Source: Actinomucor elegans
Taxonomy: Eukaryota > Mucoromycota > Mucoromycetes > Mucorales > Mucoraceae
DNA length: 64,000 bases
Assembly: GCA_026027325.1 (NCBI GenBank)
Contig: JAMSLZ010000023.1
Span: forward strand, 139,001-203,000
Reading direction: 5' to 3'
Part shown: in pieces, positions 33,736-45,387 of the stretch
Layout of the letters: every line of letters starts with the position of its first letter
Numbering within the stretch: position 1 is the stretch's first letter
Translations under genes and position numbers: made by a program
Notes under the pieces: generated by a model
The model's input: the letters and a program-made list of their open reading frames with translations, nothing else
Databases searched by the model: none
Told to the model about the DNA's origin: nothing

Positions 33736-34585
33736 ATAAAAAGAAAATAGAAGAAAACTTTGTGCTGTTTATTACTTTCCTGCCATAAATAAAAACTGCT
33801 TCGATATATTTTACCTCCGTCACCGAATAAATGAGTAGTCTTTTTTCATTATTTCTTTAATGTTTCTGAATCTTACGTCGCAAATGAACTCTTGAACATG
33901 TTTAGAACGAGCTATAATATCCATTAGCTTACATTTGGACTGAAATATAAAGAAAATTGTGTTGCATTGCAACAATCGGCTTCAATTTATTAAAAAATTG
34001 TATACATTTTCCAATCTGTGTAGATTTTTGGACAGATCTTGGTCAAATGTTCACATCTAATTAACTATACATATTTAGAACTGGCTACCACATTTATGTA
34101 ATCATTTGCTTAAATGCGACATTATAATTGTATTATATTTGTGAATAGTTACTTATGGACTATAAATATTCCATAAAATACACTTTTATGTTAACGTTTT
34201 CATATAACTACTATAACAATTTTAATTTCAAAACCTACAGACGTTTTTTAATACAAAAAAAAAAGATGCTTATTGCATTTGAAAAACTTTATCACTGGTT
34301 TCTTTTTATTCAATGATATGAAAAGGCAATGAAATGCTGGCATTTAATTCAACAATAGTACCTACTTGTCAGATTTTCCACCAAGAACAGTGTGTACCTC
34401 CCAATTCAAAATAAATCTCTTGATGTTTCTGCTTCAAATATTAGAAAGAAAAAAATTTACTCGCACTTCATTGGATAATAGAATAAATTAGTGGAAAATA
34501 CACTGTTCTTGGTTGCAAATACACCAAGACTTGGTGTAAAATACACCATTCTTGGTGTCAACCAACCAAGTTTTTCGCCATAGTG
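33736..34585. repeat. CACTA-2 right subterminal region
   Basis: The last 100 bases carry repeated TTGGTGTAAAATACACC-like units before the terminal repeat at 34570-34585. The rest is AT-rich without a gene. A TAATACAAAAAAAAAA stretch at about 34250 resembles a LINE tail but has no flanking duplication. Confidence 0.7.
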
Positions 34586-34959
34586 TACGCGCTCATTCTC
34601 TCGGTGTGGATATCCTTTGCTTACAAGAGGTATCTCACTTTCACTCTCAATCCGTTCTTTCTGATCATCAAATCCGCTCTTTCTCTTTCTTCTTTCCTCG
34701 CTGTCCCTTTGTGGTGTCCAAACATTGTGCCATTGTCTGTCTCAAGCCTGGTCTTTCTTTGGATGCTGCTCAAGTTCTCCTGGATGAGCGTTGTGTTGTG
34801 GCTACTGTCAAGGATGCCCAGCATAATGTCTTGTGTCGTGTGGCCAATATCTATGCACCGGCACAGTCTTCGGACCGTCCACAGTTTCTACAATCTTTTC
34901 TCTCTCTTGCTTTGGGGTCTGAGGTGTCCAACACGCCTTGGATGTTGGTAGGTGATTTC
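34586..34959 (+). pseudogene. LINE ORF2 fragment (endonuclease part)
   Basis: The fragment covers the APE endonuclease N-terminus from RAHSLGVDILCLQEVSH to NTPWMLVGDF and is cut on both sides, by CACTA-2 on the left and by AT-rich sequence on the right. It is closest to LINE-2 by its FHSQSVLSD variant. The frame is open within the fragment. Confidence 0.88.
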
Positions 34960-34992
34960 GGGTCATTATGCATCTAACTCTCATATAATTTT

Positions 34993-35911
34993 TTATACCA
35001 TTTCTTCAATTAATTTTATAAAACTATCAATTGAAGTCTTCTTTATACTATTAAATGTATATAAAGGAAAAACTAAATTACTATTAATTATTTTTTCATT
35101 ACTACATATTTTGAAAATTATTTCTAAATTTTTTAAAAACCTTGATTTGTTTTTATCATACATTTCATAAATATTATCACTATTTATTTGATTGTTTTTA
35201 ATTTTTGTATATAAATCATTAAACAATTTTAATGTATTTCTATTATTAACAATTACATCATTAAGCAAATTAACATCATCTTTACATTTAAGTAAATTCA
35301 AATTGTTCTTTTTTAATCTATTTATTACCTTTAAGTTTTCTTCATTATTATTTATTTTAATATAATCTTTATTTTCTTTGTTTTTTATTATTATTACTGT
35401 TTGTAGTGGTACTATAATTACTTGTATTACTGGTTATAGAACTATTATCATCATATTCTTCAATATCATTACCGCTGCTAATACTATTATTTTCCTCATA
35501 TAACTCATCTTCTATATCTTCTAAATCACTTTCTAATATTTCATCTTCATAGTTTTTATTTTTATTATTATTACTTTCTAAAAATTCATCATATATGTGG
35601 TGAAATCCACATATAACATTCTGCATTATATTAAAAAGACGGGATTCATTTAATAACTATCCATCAAAAGAGGGAGTTTTGAATCACCGCTGAAAATACA
35701 ATTAATGAAGAATGAACATAGATTAAAAAGACCTTTGATTGTTACTAAGAGACCATTTCTTTGGAAGTATAAATACAAGAGATACAAGCTAGATAGAAAA
35801 ACTTAACTCACTTTGAATCAATAAAACCCCATAAAACGGTTCTAACTGATTCACTCGCTTTTATTCAATTTTTACCGCAATATATATCTTCTTCGATTAC
35901 TTCTTTATCTA
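34993..35911 (-). pseudogene. Remnant of an AT-rich gene, unknown family
   Basis: On the minus strand a coding-like region runs from 35911 (where a LINE cuts it) to a stop at 34993. It is interrupted by a solo LTR (35596-35879) and by one probable single-base indel in an A run near 35375. The first part is acidic and rich in Asn, Ser and Glu, low complexity. The last 130 residues are non-repetitive and rich in Lys, Asn, Ile and Leu with helical character. Base composition is far more AT-rich than the neighbouring transposons, and codon use follows that bias. I recognise no domain. Origin could be an AT-rich host gene, plasmid or virus; the sequence alone does not decide. Confidence 0.5.
35596..35879 (+). 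repeat. Solo LTR, family C (related ends to family A)
   Basis: It starts TGTGGTGAAATCCACA and ends TTTTTACCGCA, the same termini as family A, but the body is different. The perfect duplication is ATATA (35591-35595 and 35880-35884). It interrupts the AT-rich gene remnant. Confidence 0.93.
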
Positions 35912-35977
35912 TTTTTTTTTGTATTAAATGTAATTTATTGATCTTAAAGTGGTTTTACAAAGCTAAATTACAAATTA

Positions 35978-38900
35978 CTAATCTAATGTTGTGCTAGTAG
36001 ACTCATCAGGAGTTCTACTATCTAAGAACGTGGTGATAACAAGGCTGTTATCTGTCTTGAAGGAATTGAGGACCCAAGCTGAGGACCAAGTATCATCATG
36101 AATAACACATCGCCAATGTGCAGCCCATAAGGTATAGAAGATCGAACCCAAAATGGAAAACACATCCGCGTCAAGAGGTTTACAATCGAGGCCACTTAGA
36201 GAGACAAGAGCAGCCCAGATGTTCGCATCTGACGGAAAGTCTTCACCCAAAGAGAGAAAGGCAAGAGCTTGGCGCCAGTAGTCGGCCTTTTGCGGGCAAC
36301 CGACAGCAAAATGGTACAAGTCTTCATTAGCACCGCAGAGAACACAGAAAGGAGAAGGAAACTGCTGAGGAGACCAGCGATTCACCCGAGAGCGGTAACC
36401 AATCTTGTCGTGAAGCAGGCGCCACCAGGGAGTGAAAGCCTTGGCCACCATGGGAAGAGACCAAAACAAACGCCAAAAGAAAGGACGCAAAAGCAAGTGA
36501 GAAGCCACAGCCAAAGGAGGACCAGGGCGAGCGGAAACAACAGAGTGATCAGCGTGCCAGAAGCGACGCAAGACACCAAGAGGAAGTTTGGCAACAGATA
36601 CCACCGAAGAGGGACCAGAAGGGACAGTCCAATGACGGGTCGATGGCATCCAGGAAGAAGCACCAGTGCTAGAAACAGGAAGAGCACGCTGTTCATCGTA
36701 AGTGAAAGCAACTTTGGACCTAATCACCGGAGGGAGAGCCAGAGAAACAGGACCAAAAGGAGGACTTAAACCATAATAAACCGACTTGACATGGCTGGAA
36801 CTTGGCAGAGCCTTATTGGAGAACAGGGTACCAGAGTGAATATTCCAGTGGAATATGTCAGACATGAGATACTTGGGAGCAACAGACGAAGGAACAAAAC
36901 CAGGAGACAGATCATGAGCAACACCAGGAACAGAAGACACCACACAGCACAAAGGAAGATCCAGGAACCACCGAGAAGACCAAGAAGAATGCACCACCAG
37001 AGGAGGCAGCCGAACCAGAAGCTTGGTTAGATGATCCAGGGTTGGAATGCTATTCAACCGAGGCTTGAATCGGGATGGATACATCAACCAAGGGAGAACC
37101 GAAGAATGACCAGAATAGGCTTGAAAGCAGAACACCAACCAAGGAGACACAAAATCCGAAGACACCAGAGGACGAAGCAGACGTTGAACATACACAAGAT
37201 GCAAAGCAAAGCTCTGATCTTGGATGTCCACCAGACCAACACCACCATACTTGCGAGGAAGACACAAAGAAGACCAAGACGGCGCGGGCCAAAACGATGC
37301 CACATACTTGCGCACTACTGCCTTGATATCCAGAAGCCACTTGCCAGGCACAGGAACCACACGAAGAAGATGATACACCTTGGAGAGCAACAGAGAATTC
37401 GCCACCAGACCAGTACCACGAATAGACAGGTGTCGTTCACGAAGCATGTTTGCATGCCTCTCCAACTTGACTTTGACACCATCCAGGAAATGCAGCAACT
37501 GAGCATCGGTATGATACAGTGGATAACCAAGGTAACGCACCGAGCCAACAGACGACGAATCATGCCACTCTACACCAGCAGCAGAAGCTATATCAACCCA
37601 AGGCTGATGAGCCACACCCGAAAGAGACACCAGAACAGTCTTGCTGAGATTCACCTTGGCGTTGGAGGCACGACCATAGACCTCAAGAAGAGACAGAAGC
37701 ACCAACCATTCACCAGGCGAAGACAAGAACACCTCAAGATCATCGGCATAACTGAGAAGCTTGATAGGAGCCGGAGGAGAAGAACCACTGACAAAATCAA
37801 GCGGGTAGTTACCCGTATCATCACCCAAATCAAGATGGACCTTTTGAGGGTTAGGGAGCCAAGTCCGAGGAACCACCACAGGAGTCAGAGAAACACCAGA
37901 GAGAGAAGAACAAGCCAAGACAGACCGCAACAGGGGTTCAAAAGCCAAGTTGAACAACAGAGGTGATAGTGGATCACCCTGCCTAAGGCCACGCAACTGA
38001 GGAACAGCTGCTCCTAACCACCCGTTAATGGACACGGAGATCTTGGTACCAAAGAACAAAGAAGAGAGACAACCAACCAGACCAGAAGGAAAACCAAAAC
38101 GAAGCAACACACGACGAAGATACTCAGGATGGACCCGATCATAAGCCTTCTCTTGATCAAGTAACACCGCAACTTGAGGAAGGTTTGGAGCCACCGACCG
38201 AAGATTAGCCATCAACGTTTGATTCAACCACCCATTATCCGAGATCAATCGATGAGGAAGGAACCCAGTTTGATAGGGGTTGATCAGCTTGGGAAGAACA
38301 CGGTTGAACCTATTGGCCAGCAACTTGGTAAACAACTTGGCATCCGAGTTGATCAGAGAGAGAGGACGCCAGTTAGCCAAGAGCAGAGGATCACCTTTCT
38401 TGAACAAAAGCACCATCCGAGTTTGTTGCCACGAAGGAGGAAACACACCAGAGAAAGTACCACCAAGGACTGCCACCAGCAAGTCCAGAAAAGGTCGCGA
38501 ACGACCAGCCAAGTAATGATATACCTCGAAAGGAATACCATCCATGCCAGGAGACCGAGACCTAGGGGCGTGAGCCAGTAGATCCAGCACCGTAACGGCA
38601 TTAGGCAGAGCCATCAGATACTTGGCATCATCCGAAGACAACACCACTTCTTCAGGAATACCATTCAAAAGAGAGTCCACGGCTTCGGCATCGATGTCGT
38701 CCGGGGTGTATAGCTTTCGGTAGAAACCACGAGCCTCCCGAAGTATATCAGCCGCTTCCACCAAGACCTCACCAGTAGTAGAGCACTTCAAGGACTGGAT
38801 TGTCTGTTGAGACTGGCGATCCTTGATGACACGATAGAAATACTTGTTGTTACGTTCACCCAGTTCATGCCAACGAGTGGCAGAGCGAAGCATATTCTGG

Positions 38901-40399
38901 CGTGTTTCTTTCTGAATCTGACCATCAACCAATTTCTCTAGCTCATGCACCACCTGAAGAGGAAGTGAATCATCACTAGGTTGAATTGACGGTGTAGCAT
39001 CACTAGTCATAATACCTGAGACAGAAGAGGAAACAGCCTTCATGTTATATCGAATATAATAAAGACTGTAAAAATAACCAGACTGATAAAACGAATTGAT
39101 TTATTAAAGCATTAAAATGATGAGCTATTTATACAAAATTGAAGTTCGGATTTAACTTGATATTATAGACGATTGAATTAGTCAAAGACTGTGCTCATGG
39201 AGTTAACAAGGATTTATAGTAATCCATTCTAGTACGACTTTATATTCGGTGATAGATAGTTTATGAAGGTTAGTTGCACTAAGCATTGATTTCCATATAT
39301 ATCTCTTAACCGACGTTACAAAGCTGTCAAAGCACAAGCTGAGTATAAGCATTGTCGAACATTGACCTGATTGGTGACGGACACTGAACAAGTCATGTTT
39401 ACAACACTTCATACGTTCCTGTTGTAAAGCAGCAACCTTGTTCTTGAATCGAGCCTTAGCACCCCAAGCGTACTTTTGCGCACAGCACTTGAGCAACAAC
39501 TTGAAGGATTCCCATTGAGATTGGACCCTCAAAGGTTCACCCTTACCACCAGAGCTAGCATTGTCACCATCACCACCAGAAGATTCGAAAAAGAGAGACA
39601 CCGTCTTGTCCAGCAATAGGAGAAACTCTGAATCCTCCAGCAGAGTGGGGTTAAAGCGCCAACAGCCAGGACCAATACGAGCACAAGCAGGCTGCAGATC
39701 GATTGTCAAAAGACAGTGATCGGTCCACACACCAGGAACATAATGGACTTGACCATTCACCAACCGAGTCACCAGCGAAGTATGACCAAAGATATAATCA
39801 ATAGTAGTACCAGCCCTAGGAAACGTAATAGGACCGTCCGGGAAACAGTTGTTAAAGTGGAGACGAAGCCAATCATACAGCGGAGCCACAGAGGAAAGAC
39901 TTGTCTCGGCAGAAGAGTGCAGATGAATGTTGAAGTCACCTACCAACATCCAAGGCGTGTTGGACACCTCAGACCACAAAGCAAGAGAGAGAAAAGATTG
40001 TATAAACAGTGGACGGTCCGAAGACTGTGCCGGTGCATAGATATTGGCCACACGGCACAAGACATTATGCTGGGCATCCTTGACAGTAGCCACAACACAA
40101 CGCTCATCCAGGAGAACTTGAGTAGCATCCAAAGAAAGACCAGGCTTGAGACAGACAATGGCACAATGTTTGGATACCACAAAGGGACAGCGAGGAAAGA
40201 AGAAAGAGAAAGAGCGGATTTGATGATCAGTGAGAGAAGATTGAGAATAGAAGTGAGATACCTCTTGCAAGCAAAGGATATCCACACCGAGAGAACGAGC
40301 GCGTAGGTAAGAAGCGAACTCCTTTTGTGTTGTTTTTTGGGACTCCATAAAAATGCTACGCACATTTAAGGAACCCAATCGAATGTTTTGACCTAGCAT
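35978..40399 (-). pseudogene. LINE-1 ORF2 (endonuclease-reverse transcriptase), split by a solo LTR
   Basis: ORF2 begins at 40399, overlapping the ORF1 stop in TAATG. The endonuclease part shows LNVRSIF, LCLQEVSH, VANIYAPAQ, WMLVGDFN, TTIDYIFGH and WTDHCLLTIDL. The solo LTR (39043-39406, duplication CTTCA) is inserted between the endonuclease and RT domains. After it the frame stays open from 39042 to 35978. The RT shows WRPLSLINSDAKL, LDQEKAYDRVHPEYL, RGLRQGDPLSP and LLSYADDLEVF. A zf-RVT-like finger (FCVLCGANEDLYHFAVGC) lies near the C-terminus. Only the LTR breaks it; the intact LINE-3 version is 1350 aa. Confidence 0.93.
39043..39406 (-). repeat. Solo LTR of the Ty3/gypsy element
   Basis: The 364 bases match the LTRs of the chromovirus at 19614-26033 in reverse, with a couple of substitutions near 39175-39195. 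The duplication CTTCA (39038-39042 and 39407-39411) is perfect. It marks a second, deleted insertion of that family. Confidence 0.95.
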
Positions 40400-41856
40400 T
40401 ACGCCCTATGGGCAGAAGAAGAAGACTTGGAAGACTTGGACGTCTTGATAGCAGAAGCAGAAGCCTTGGTCTTCGCCACATTCACAATATTCTTCTTGAG
40501 AAAGTCAATCTTGTTTTGAGTTCGAGCTTTGACTTTACTCAGATCCAGCATTTCTTGAGCACTATCCACCTTCATAGTAGAAGCAACCTCGAAGTCAGCA
40601 AACTTGGAAGCATTCACACCGTACGGACTGTTGGGATTGTACTCCGCCTTCTGGCCAGAAGACGAAGGAGCACCCTCACCATCAACTTCCATTGTGTCAA
40701 CAGCATTATCATTGTTGACTACACCAGTAACATCACCACCAACAACACCAGCAGCACCAGAGACACCACCAGAGACACCACCAGAGACACCACCAGACCC
40801 AGACGCAGAGCTACCCACAGACACCATAGACACCACAGAGGCTTGGTCTTCCTCATCATCAGCTGTAGCTTCCTCTTGTACTACAATATCTTCTGAATCA
40901 GAGCTTGGACCAAGCTTCTTACCACCAGACAGAGCAACGTACTCACTTAGCTCTACCGCAAACGACTTGTCCTTATCCTGTTTGGTCTTGGACTTGACCT
41001 TACAGAAGCGAGCCGTGTGACCATGCTCTCGACACGAAAAGCACACGCGCTTGGCTAACTCGGGGCAATCCTTACGGACATGACCGGATAAACGGCAGAA
41101 ATGACAAACCGGAGGGGCGTTCTTGAACTGAGCAGGTGCGAAACTATCCCAGGCATTCAGATACAGCATTCTTGATAAAGGCTGAGATGGGAGCACCTCT
41201 CCATCCTCACCTTTCATGCCCACTGACGTATCTAACAGCACCGACATCTTGCCTTCAAAGTAACCCTTGCGACTGTACTTTTTAAGCTGATACACCTTAC
41301 CATAGAACGCCAAGGAGTCTAACATATCCACCAAAAAAGTATGTTCATCGGGGATAGCATTCAACATTGTAAATTGAACATGCGTCAAATTACCACCAAC
41401 AGAAACACCCGAACCAGAACAAGTGGAAACAGCTTTGTATACCACACCATTGACAGTAACACCATCACTGACAGCCTTAGTGGCATCCACCTTTGCCTTG
41501 AAAGTGGCTTCCACCAATAGGTCACCACCAGCATTTTCACGCCATGTGCTAATGGGCCTGAATTGCACATTGGCACCGACTTGTTCTTGGATGACCTTGT
41601 ACGCATCAACACGGTCACCAAACAATCTTCCGGGAAAAGAAAAGAGAACAGAACCAGAAGAGAGAGCTTGTTGCACAATAGCAGTAGCCTTGCGCACCAA
41701 AATTTCAGATTTGAGGTCATCATCTTCAAAGATGACCTCACCAACAAGAGGAATGGAGGAACTGTCGACATTACGTCGAGCAGGAGTAACGAGTACCTTC
41801 TTAGAGGCACCACGAGCGACAATAGTCGTCCAGGACACGGCAGAATTTTCAGTCAT
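40399..41856 (-). CDS. LINE-1 ORF1, zinc-knuckle RNA-binding protein
   Basis: The 485-residue product should coat LINE RNA. The start MTENSAVSW is shared with all other copies. The first 240 residues hold a globular region (EVIFEDDDLKSEILVRKA ... HVQFTMLNAIPDEHTFLVDMLDSLAFYGKVYQLKK), possibly an RRM-like or gag-like fold. Two CCHC knuckles follow: CHFCRLSGHVRKDC and CFSCREHGHTARFC. A Gly/Ser/Val repeat (SGGVSGGVSGGVSG) and acidic linker come next, then a basic C-terminus ending SSSAHRA. Its stop overlaps the ORF2 start by one base (TAATG). The frame is intact. Confidence 0.9.
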   Translation of the reverse strand: MTENSAVSWTTIVARGASKKVLVTPARRNVDSSSIPLVGEVIFEDDDLKSEILVRKATAIVQQALSSGSVLFSFPGRLFGDRVDAYKVIQEQVGANVQFRPISTWRENAGGDLLVEATFKAKVDATKAVSDGVTVNGVVYKAVSTCSGSGVSVGGNLTHVQFTMLNAIPDEHTFLVDMLDSLAFYGKVYQLKKYSRKGYFEGKMSVLLDTSVGMKGEDGEVLPSQPLSRMLYLNAWDSFAPAQFKNAPPVCHFCRLSGHVRKDCPELAKRVCFSCREHGHTARFCKVKSKTKQDKDKSFAVELSEYVALSGGKKLGPSSDSEDIVVQEEATADDEEDQASVVSMVSVGSSASGSGGVSGGVSGGVSGAAGVVGGDVTGVVNNDNAVDTMEVDGEGAPSSSGQKAEYNPNSPYGVNASKFADFEVASTMKVDSAQEMLDLSKVKARTQNKIDFLKKNIVNVAKTKASASAIKTSKSSKSSSSAHRA

Positions 41857-42118
41857 GTGCCAGATTTCTAGAAAATGGCGAGATTACGAAAAAAAGTTTT
41901 TGAGATGTCGAAATTGGCGAATTGAGATGTCAAGATCGAGCGAAATGTAGAAGATGTTGGAGATGTGCAAAAATAATTATACCACCAGAAGCGCAGCGAC
42001 GAGTAGAATACGAATACGAAACAAGCGGAGATGGATGGATTGAATTGAGCGAGATATCGACAAAAAACCAGACGGATGCAAAATTTTTTGTAAAAAGTGA
42101 TCTTTAAGCGAAAGAGCC

Positions 42119-42233
42119 TTTCCTTTAAGCGAAAGAGCCCACTACAACATCATCTTTTGGCGTAGGATCAAGGCCAGATTTCTTTGCACCAGACAAAGCC
42201 ACATAATCGTCCAGTTCAGCCTCGAAAGACTTC
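42119..42233 (-). mobile_element. LINE scraps: second 5' end and ORF1 piece
   Basis: Bases 42119-42139 repeat the LINE 5' terminus (TTTAAGCGAAAGAGCC). Bases 42140-42233 match LINE-3 ORF1 (60126-60219 region; residues around LSGAKKSGLDPTPKDDVVV). The ORF1 piece is cut by LINE-2 and continues at 55446, with GCCTCGAAAGACTTC present on both sides. Confidence 0.85.
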
Positions 42234-43770
42234 TTTTTTTTTTTTTGTATGAAGTGTAACTTTATTTAACAATTAGTATTCTAATTTAATTCTAACAAAC
42301 TAGGAGATTCAGTGGCAGTGGATGTACTAGCCATGAATTCCGAAATTATAAGTGAATGATCATGCTCGAATGCATTAATAGCATGAGCAGAGGACCAGGA
42401 TTCATCATGAATCACGCATTTCCAATGCAAACGCCAAACTGTAGCTAAGCCGGCACCAAGGAGCACCAAGGAGCACCAAAAGGTCGTTCGAAAGAGGTAC
42501 TGACTTGAGATCACACAAGGTGACCAAGCCAGACCAAACAGAAGCAAGATCGCAGAGAGGTTCTTGGAGACAGAGCAACTGGATCATATCCATCCAAAAG
42601 ATAGCCTTCATGGGACAGTATACGAGCATATGGCCAAGTGTTTCCACTTCACCACAGAGGCCACAGAGAGGAGACAGGTACACATTTGGATCCCACCGAT
42701 GCAAGCGAGCACGATAGCCAATGCGGTCATGCAAGAGACGCCACCAAGGAGTGAATGCTTTTGCAGGCATAGGCAAAGACCAAAAGAGACGCCAAAAGAA
42801 GGGCCGAAGCAGAGCATGAGCACCCATAGTAGCAGGAGGTTGAGGACGGTGCATCACAAGTGATGCATACTCCGGATGCCAAGAGCGACGCAGAACACCA
42901 AGAGGAACCTTTCGAATTGAGACTACCGTTTTACTGGTAACCTGGATAGTCCAGTGGGCAGTAGAAGGCAGCCAAGAAGAAGCAGCAGGAGAACAGGGCA
43001 GAGCAGACAGTTCCGAAGAAGAGAAGCCAATCTTGGAACGGATTACCTCAGGCAAAGTCAGAGTCGGAGGACCATTAAATGGTTGGAAACCAGACCAGAC
43101 TAGACGAACTTGCCTTTTCATGTTGTTCTTGAGACCAGCAGAGACCACACCGAGATGAGGAATCCAGAAACACAAGTCCGAGAGCAAATACCTTGGAGCA
43201 AGGGCAGCAGGATCCAGAGGAGGAGGCTTACCCAGAGGATTCTCGCAAGGCGATACCACAGAACAAAGAGGAAGATCCAAAAACCAGCGAGGAGACCAAC
43301 TTTCCGACACGACCAGAGGAGGCAACCGAGAAAGCAACTCCACCAAGTGAGAAACCACAGGCACACCCTTGAAAAGCGACTTGTACATGGCTGGATACAT
43401 GAACCAGGGTAGGACCGAAGAGTGACCAGTATACACCTGGATACAATGCACCAACCAAGGAGAAACAAAGTCCACAGCAGAACGAGAAGGAAACAGCAAT
43501 CGTTGGATGTACACCATATGGAGAGCCAGGCTTTGATCTTTGACATCAACAAGAGAGGCACCCCCGAACTTCTTTGGTAGACACAAGGAAGACCAAGACA
43601 CAGACGGATTGAAAGGAACCATGAATTCATGAATGACCCTTTTGAGCTGGTCCAGCCAGGAAGTAGGAGCAGGAATCACCCGAAGAATATGGTACACCTT
43701 AGAGAGCAGCAGAGAGTTAGCCACAAGACTTTTACCACGGATTGACAGCTCACTATGGCGAAAATATTGT

Positions 43771-45387
43771 GTGCTACCCATAATATTATGTGGTAAAACG
43801 ACGATTTTATTATCATTTACCTACTAATACTATAGATTTACCTACTAATAATAATCTGCGAACCAATGAAATTAGAGCAATTATTTTCTATGGCTGCGCA
43901 ATTAACAGTGCTTTGCTCATTTATTAGTGGTTACTCCTAATATTAGTGGAAAGCAGACAATAATGTTATGGGTTTAGTCAATATTATAACATAAATTGAC
44001 AATAAGAAAGAAAAGCCTGAACTCCATTTTATTTGCAAACAATTTTTATGTATTCTTGTCTTTTGCCGATGAAAGCCAAATCTTGCAAACTTCTTATAAA
44101 TGAGTACATGAAATTCTGATGCTTGTACGCAACAACATAATCCTCGTTTATTTTATTTACTAAAATGAACTCTGCTTTTCGTTTCAACGATCTTTTATGT
44201 AAATTCCTAGAAACGTTTAATTTCAACGTTTGTCAAAAATAATGTTGAACAATTGTCTTTCAAATGCGTTTATTATTCGTTGAAAAGTCTCTTATACAGG
44301 TCAGGTTGCAAAAAATTCTCTTGTAAATTACTCTTTTGGAAACAAGAACGAATCGCTAGTTCCATTTAATAAGCTGAGCACTTTCATTGCCGTGATTTAG
44401 CCTTTGGCTAATAGCTGTGTATTTAAAATGCTGAATGACATTAAGAATGAGCTGCCATTAAGTGTCTAATTTACTCAATTTTATGTTTAGTAAAATTATA
44501 GAATAAAGAAAGAAAGAAAGAAAAAAAGAAAATACATTGCGTTAAAAAAAAAAAGAAATACATTGCGTAAAAAAAAAGAAATACATTGCGTAAAAAAAAA
44601 GAAATATATTGCGTAAAAAAGAGATAAATTATTGTGTAAAAAAAAATAGGTCAAGTAGCGATTATTAATTGCCAGTAATCTTAGTCATTATTGCTAGGCG
44701 GTTATTTAACTAGATGATTTATTGTCAAAATCATATATCCACTTCTCAAACTACAAAAAAACGCGTTCGTTTTTGGACTTTCGAGTAATTGATGATTATG
44801 ATAGAATTCTTAATGACGATCGAAAGCTTCAAAAACATGCACGTTTTTTTAGGTGCTAGAAAACTACAATCGATGAACATTTTTGCTGTCTGTTGGAAAA
44901 TTAATCCGCATTGCTTGATAATAAACTAATTTTACTATAAAGATAAACAAGAGCATTAATCATATTTTACATTTGGTTTTAAAGATTAACTGGAGCAACT
45001 AAATAGTCAATTAACATTATTGAATGATGAATATAGAACTGTATAACTTGGGTTATCCTGGTTCTATATTTCTGATATTATGAAATAATTTCTTAAACAT
45101 CAGGGAAATGGGTTAAATTTTTGATTAAGAAATGTTTTTACATTCTGTTGCAAGATTGCTAATACCTTTCTCTCGAATTAATAACATGATATATAAAAAC
45201 GAGTTAAATTATCTATAGTTTATATCTACTACAGAAAGTGTAAATACCTATTTTACTTTTGCTATATTATGATGAAGTCCTTTTGGAGGGAAGCTTTATA
45301 TTATTTTCGGTGGTTTAAATACATAATCAATTCAGAGAACAATTTTATTTCAAAATAAAACGCTTTTTGCTCTTGTCTTCATGCTAT
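43771..45387. repeat. CACTA-3 left subterminal region with a minisatellite
   Basis: Repeats of CTACTAATA/CTAATATTAGTGG lie within 43771-44000. About five units of a roughly 22-bp repeat (AAATACATTGCGT plus an A run) lie at 44529-44645. The remainder is AT-rich with only short low-complexity frames. Confidence 0.75.

Larger units (their letters stand above)
27303..34585 (+). mobile_element. CACTA-2 transposon, decayed
   Basis: The ends are CACTATGGCGAAAAACTT and its complement. It has the same two divergent genes as CACTA-1 but in inverted order. The subterminal repeats are different from CACTA-1, built on GGTGTAAAATACACC. A solo LTR (27391-27896) sits near the left end. The flanks do not share a target duplication: the left is a LINE 3' end on the minus strand, the right is LINE ORF2 on the plus strand, so the locus has been rearranged. 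Confidence 0.9.
35912..42118 (-). mobile_element. LINE-1 copy: full-length LINE interrupted by a solo LTR
   Basis: On the minus strand the element runs from the 5' terminus GGCTCTTTCGCTTAAAG at 42118 to a 3' tail TACAAAAAAAAA at 35912. It holds ORF1 (41856-40399) and ORF2 (40399-35978) overlapping by one base. A Ty3/gypsy solo LTR splits ORF2. No target duplication is found: the left flank is the AT-rich gene remnant, the right flank a second LINE 5' end (42119-42139). The APE-type endonuclease, RT and CCHC finger order fits L1-like LINEs and the Mucor Grem-LINE1 group. Confidence 0.92.

Noticed and set aside
34245..34265. TAATACAAAAAAAAAA inside CACTA-2 as another LINE-tail insertion
   Set aside because: The sequence fits a LINE tail, but no direct repeat flanks it, so it is not counted.
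37031..37966. Long plus-strand frame of 311 codons, repeated at 56632-57567
   Set aside because: It lies exactly antisense to the RT of LINE-1 and LINE-3. Its conservation between the two places follows from the near-identity of the LINEs, and its composition is that of a mirror frame.
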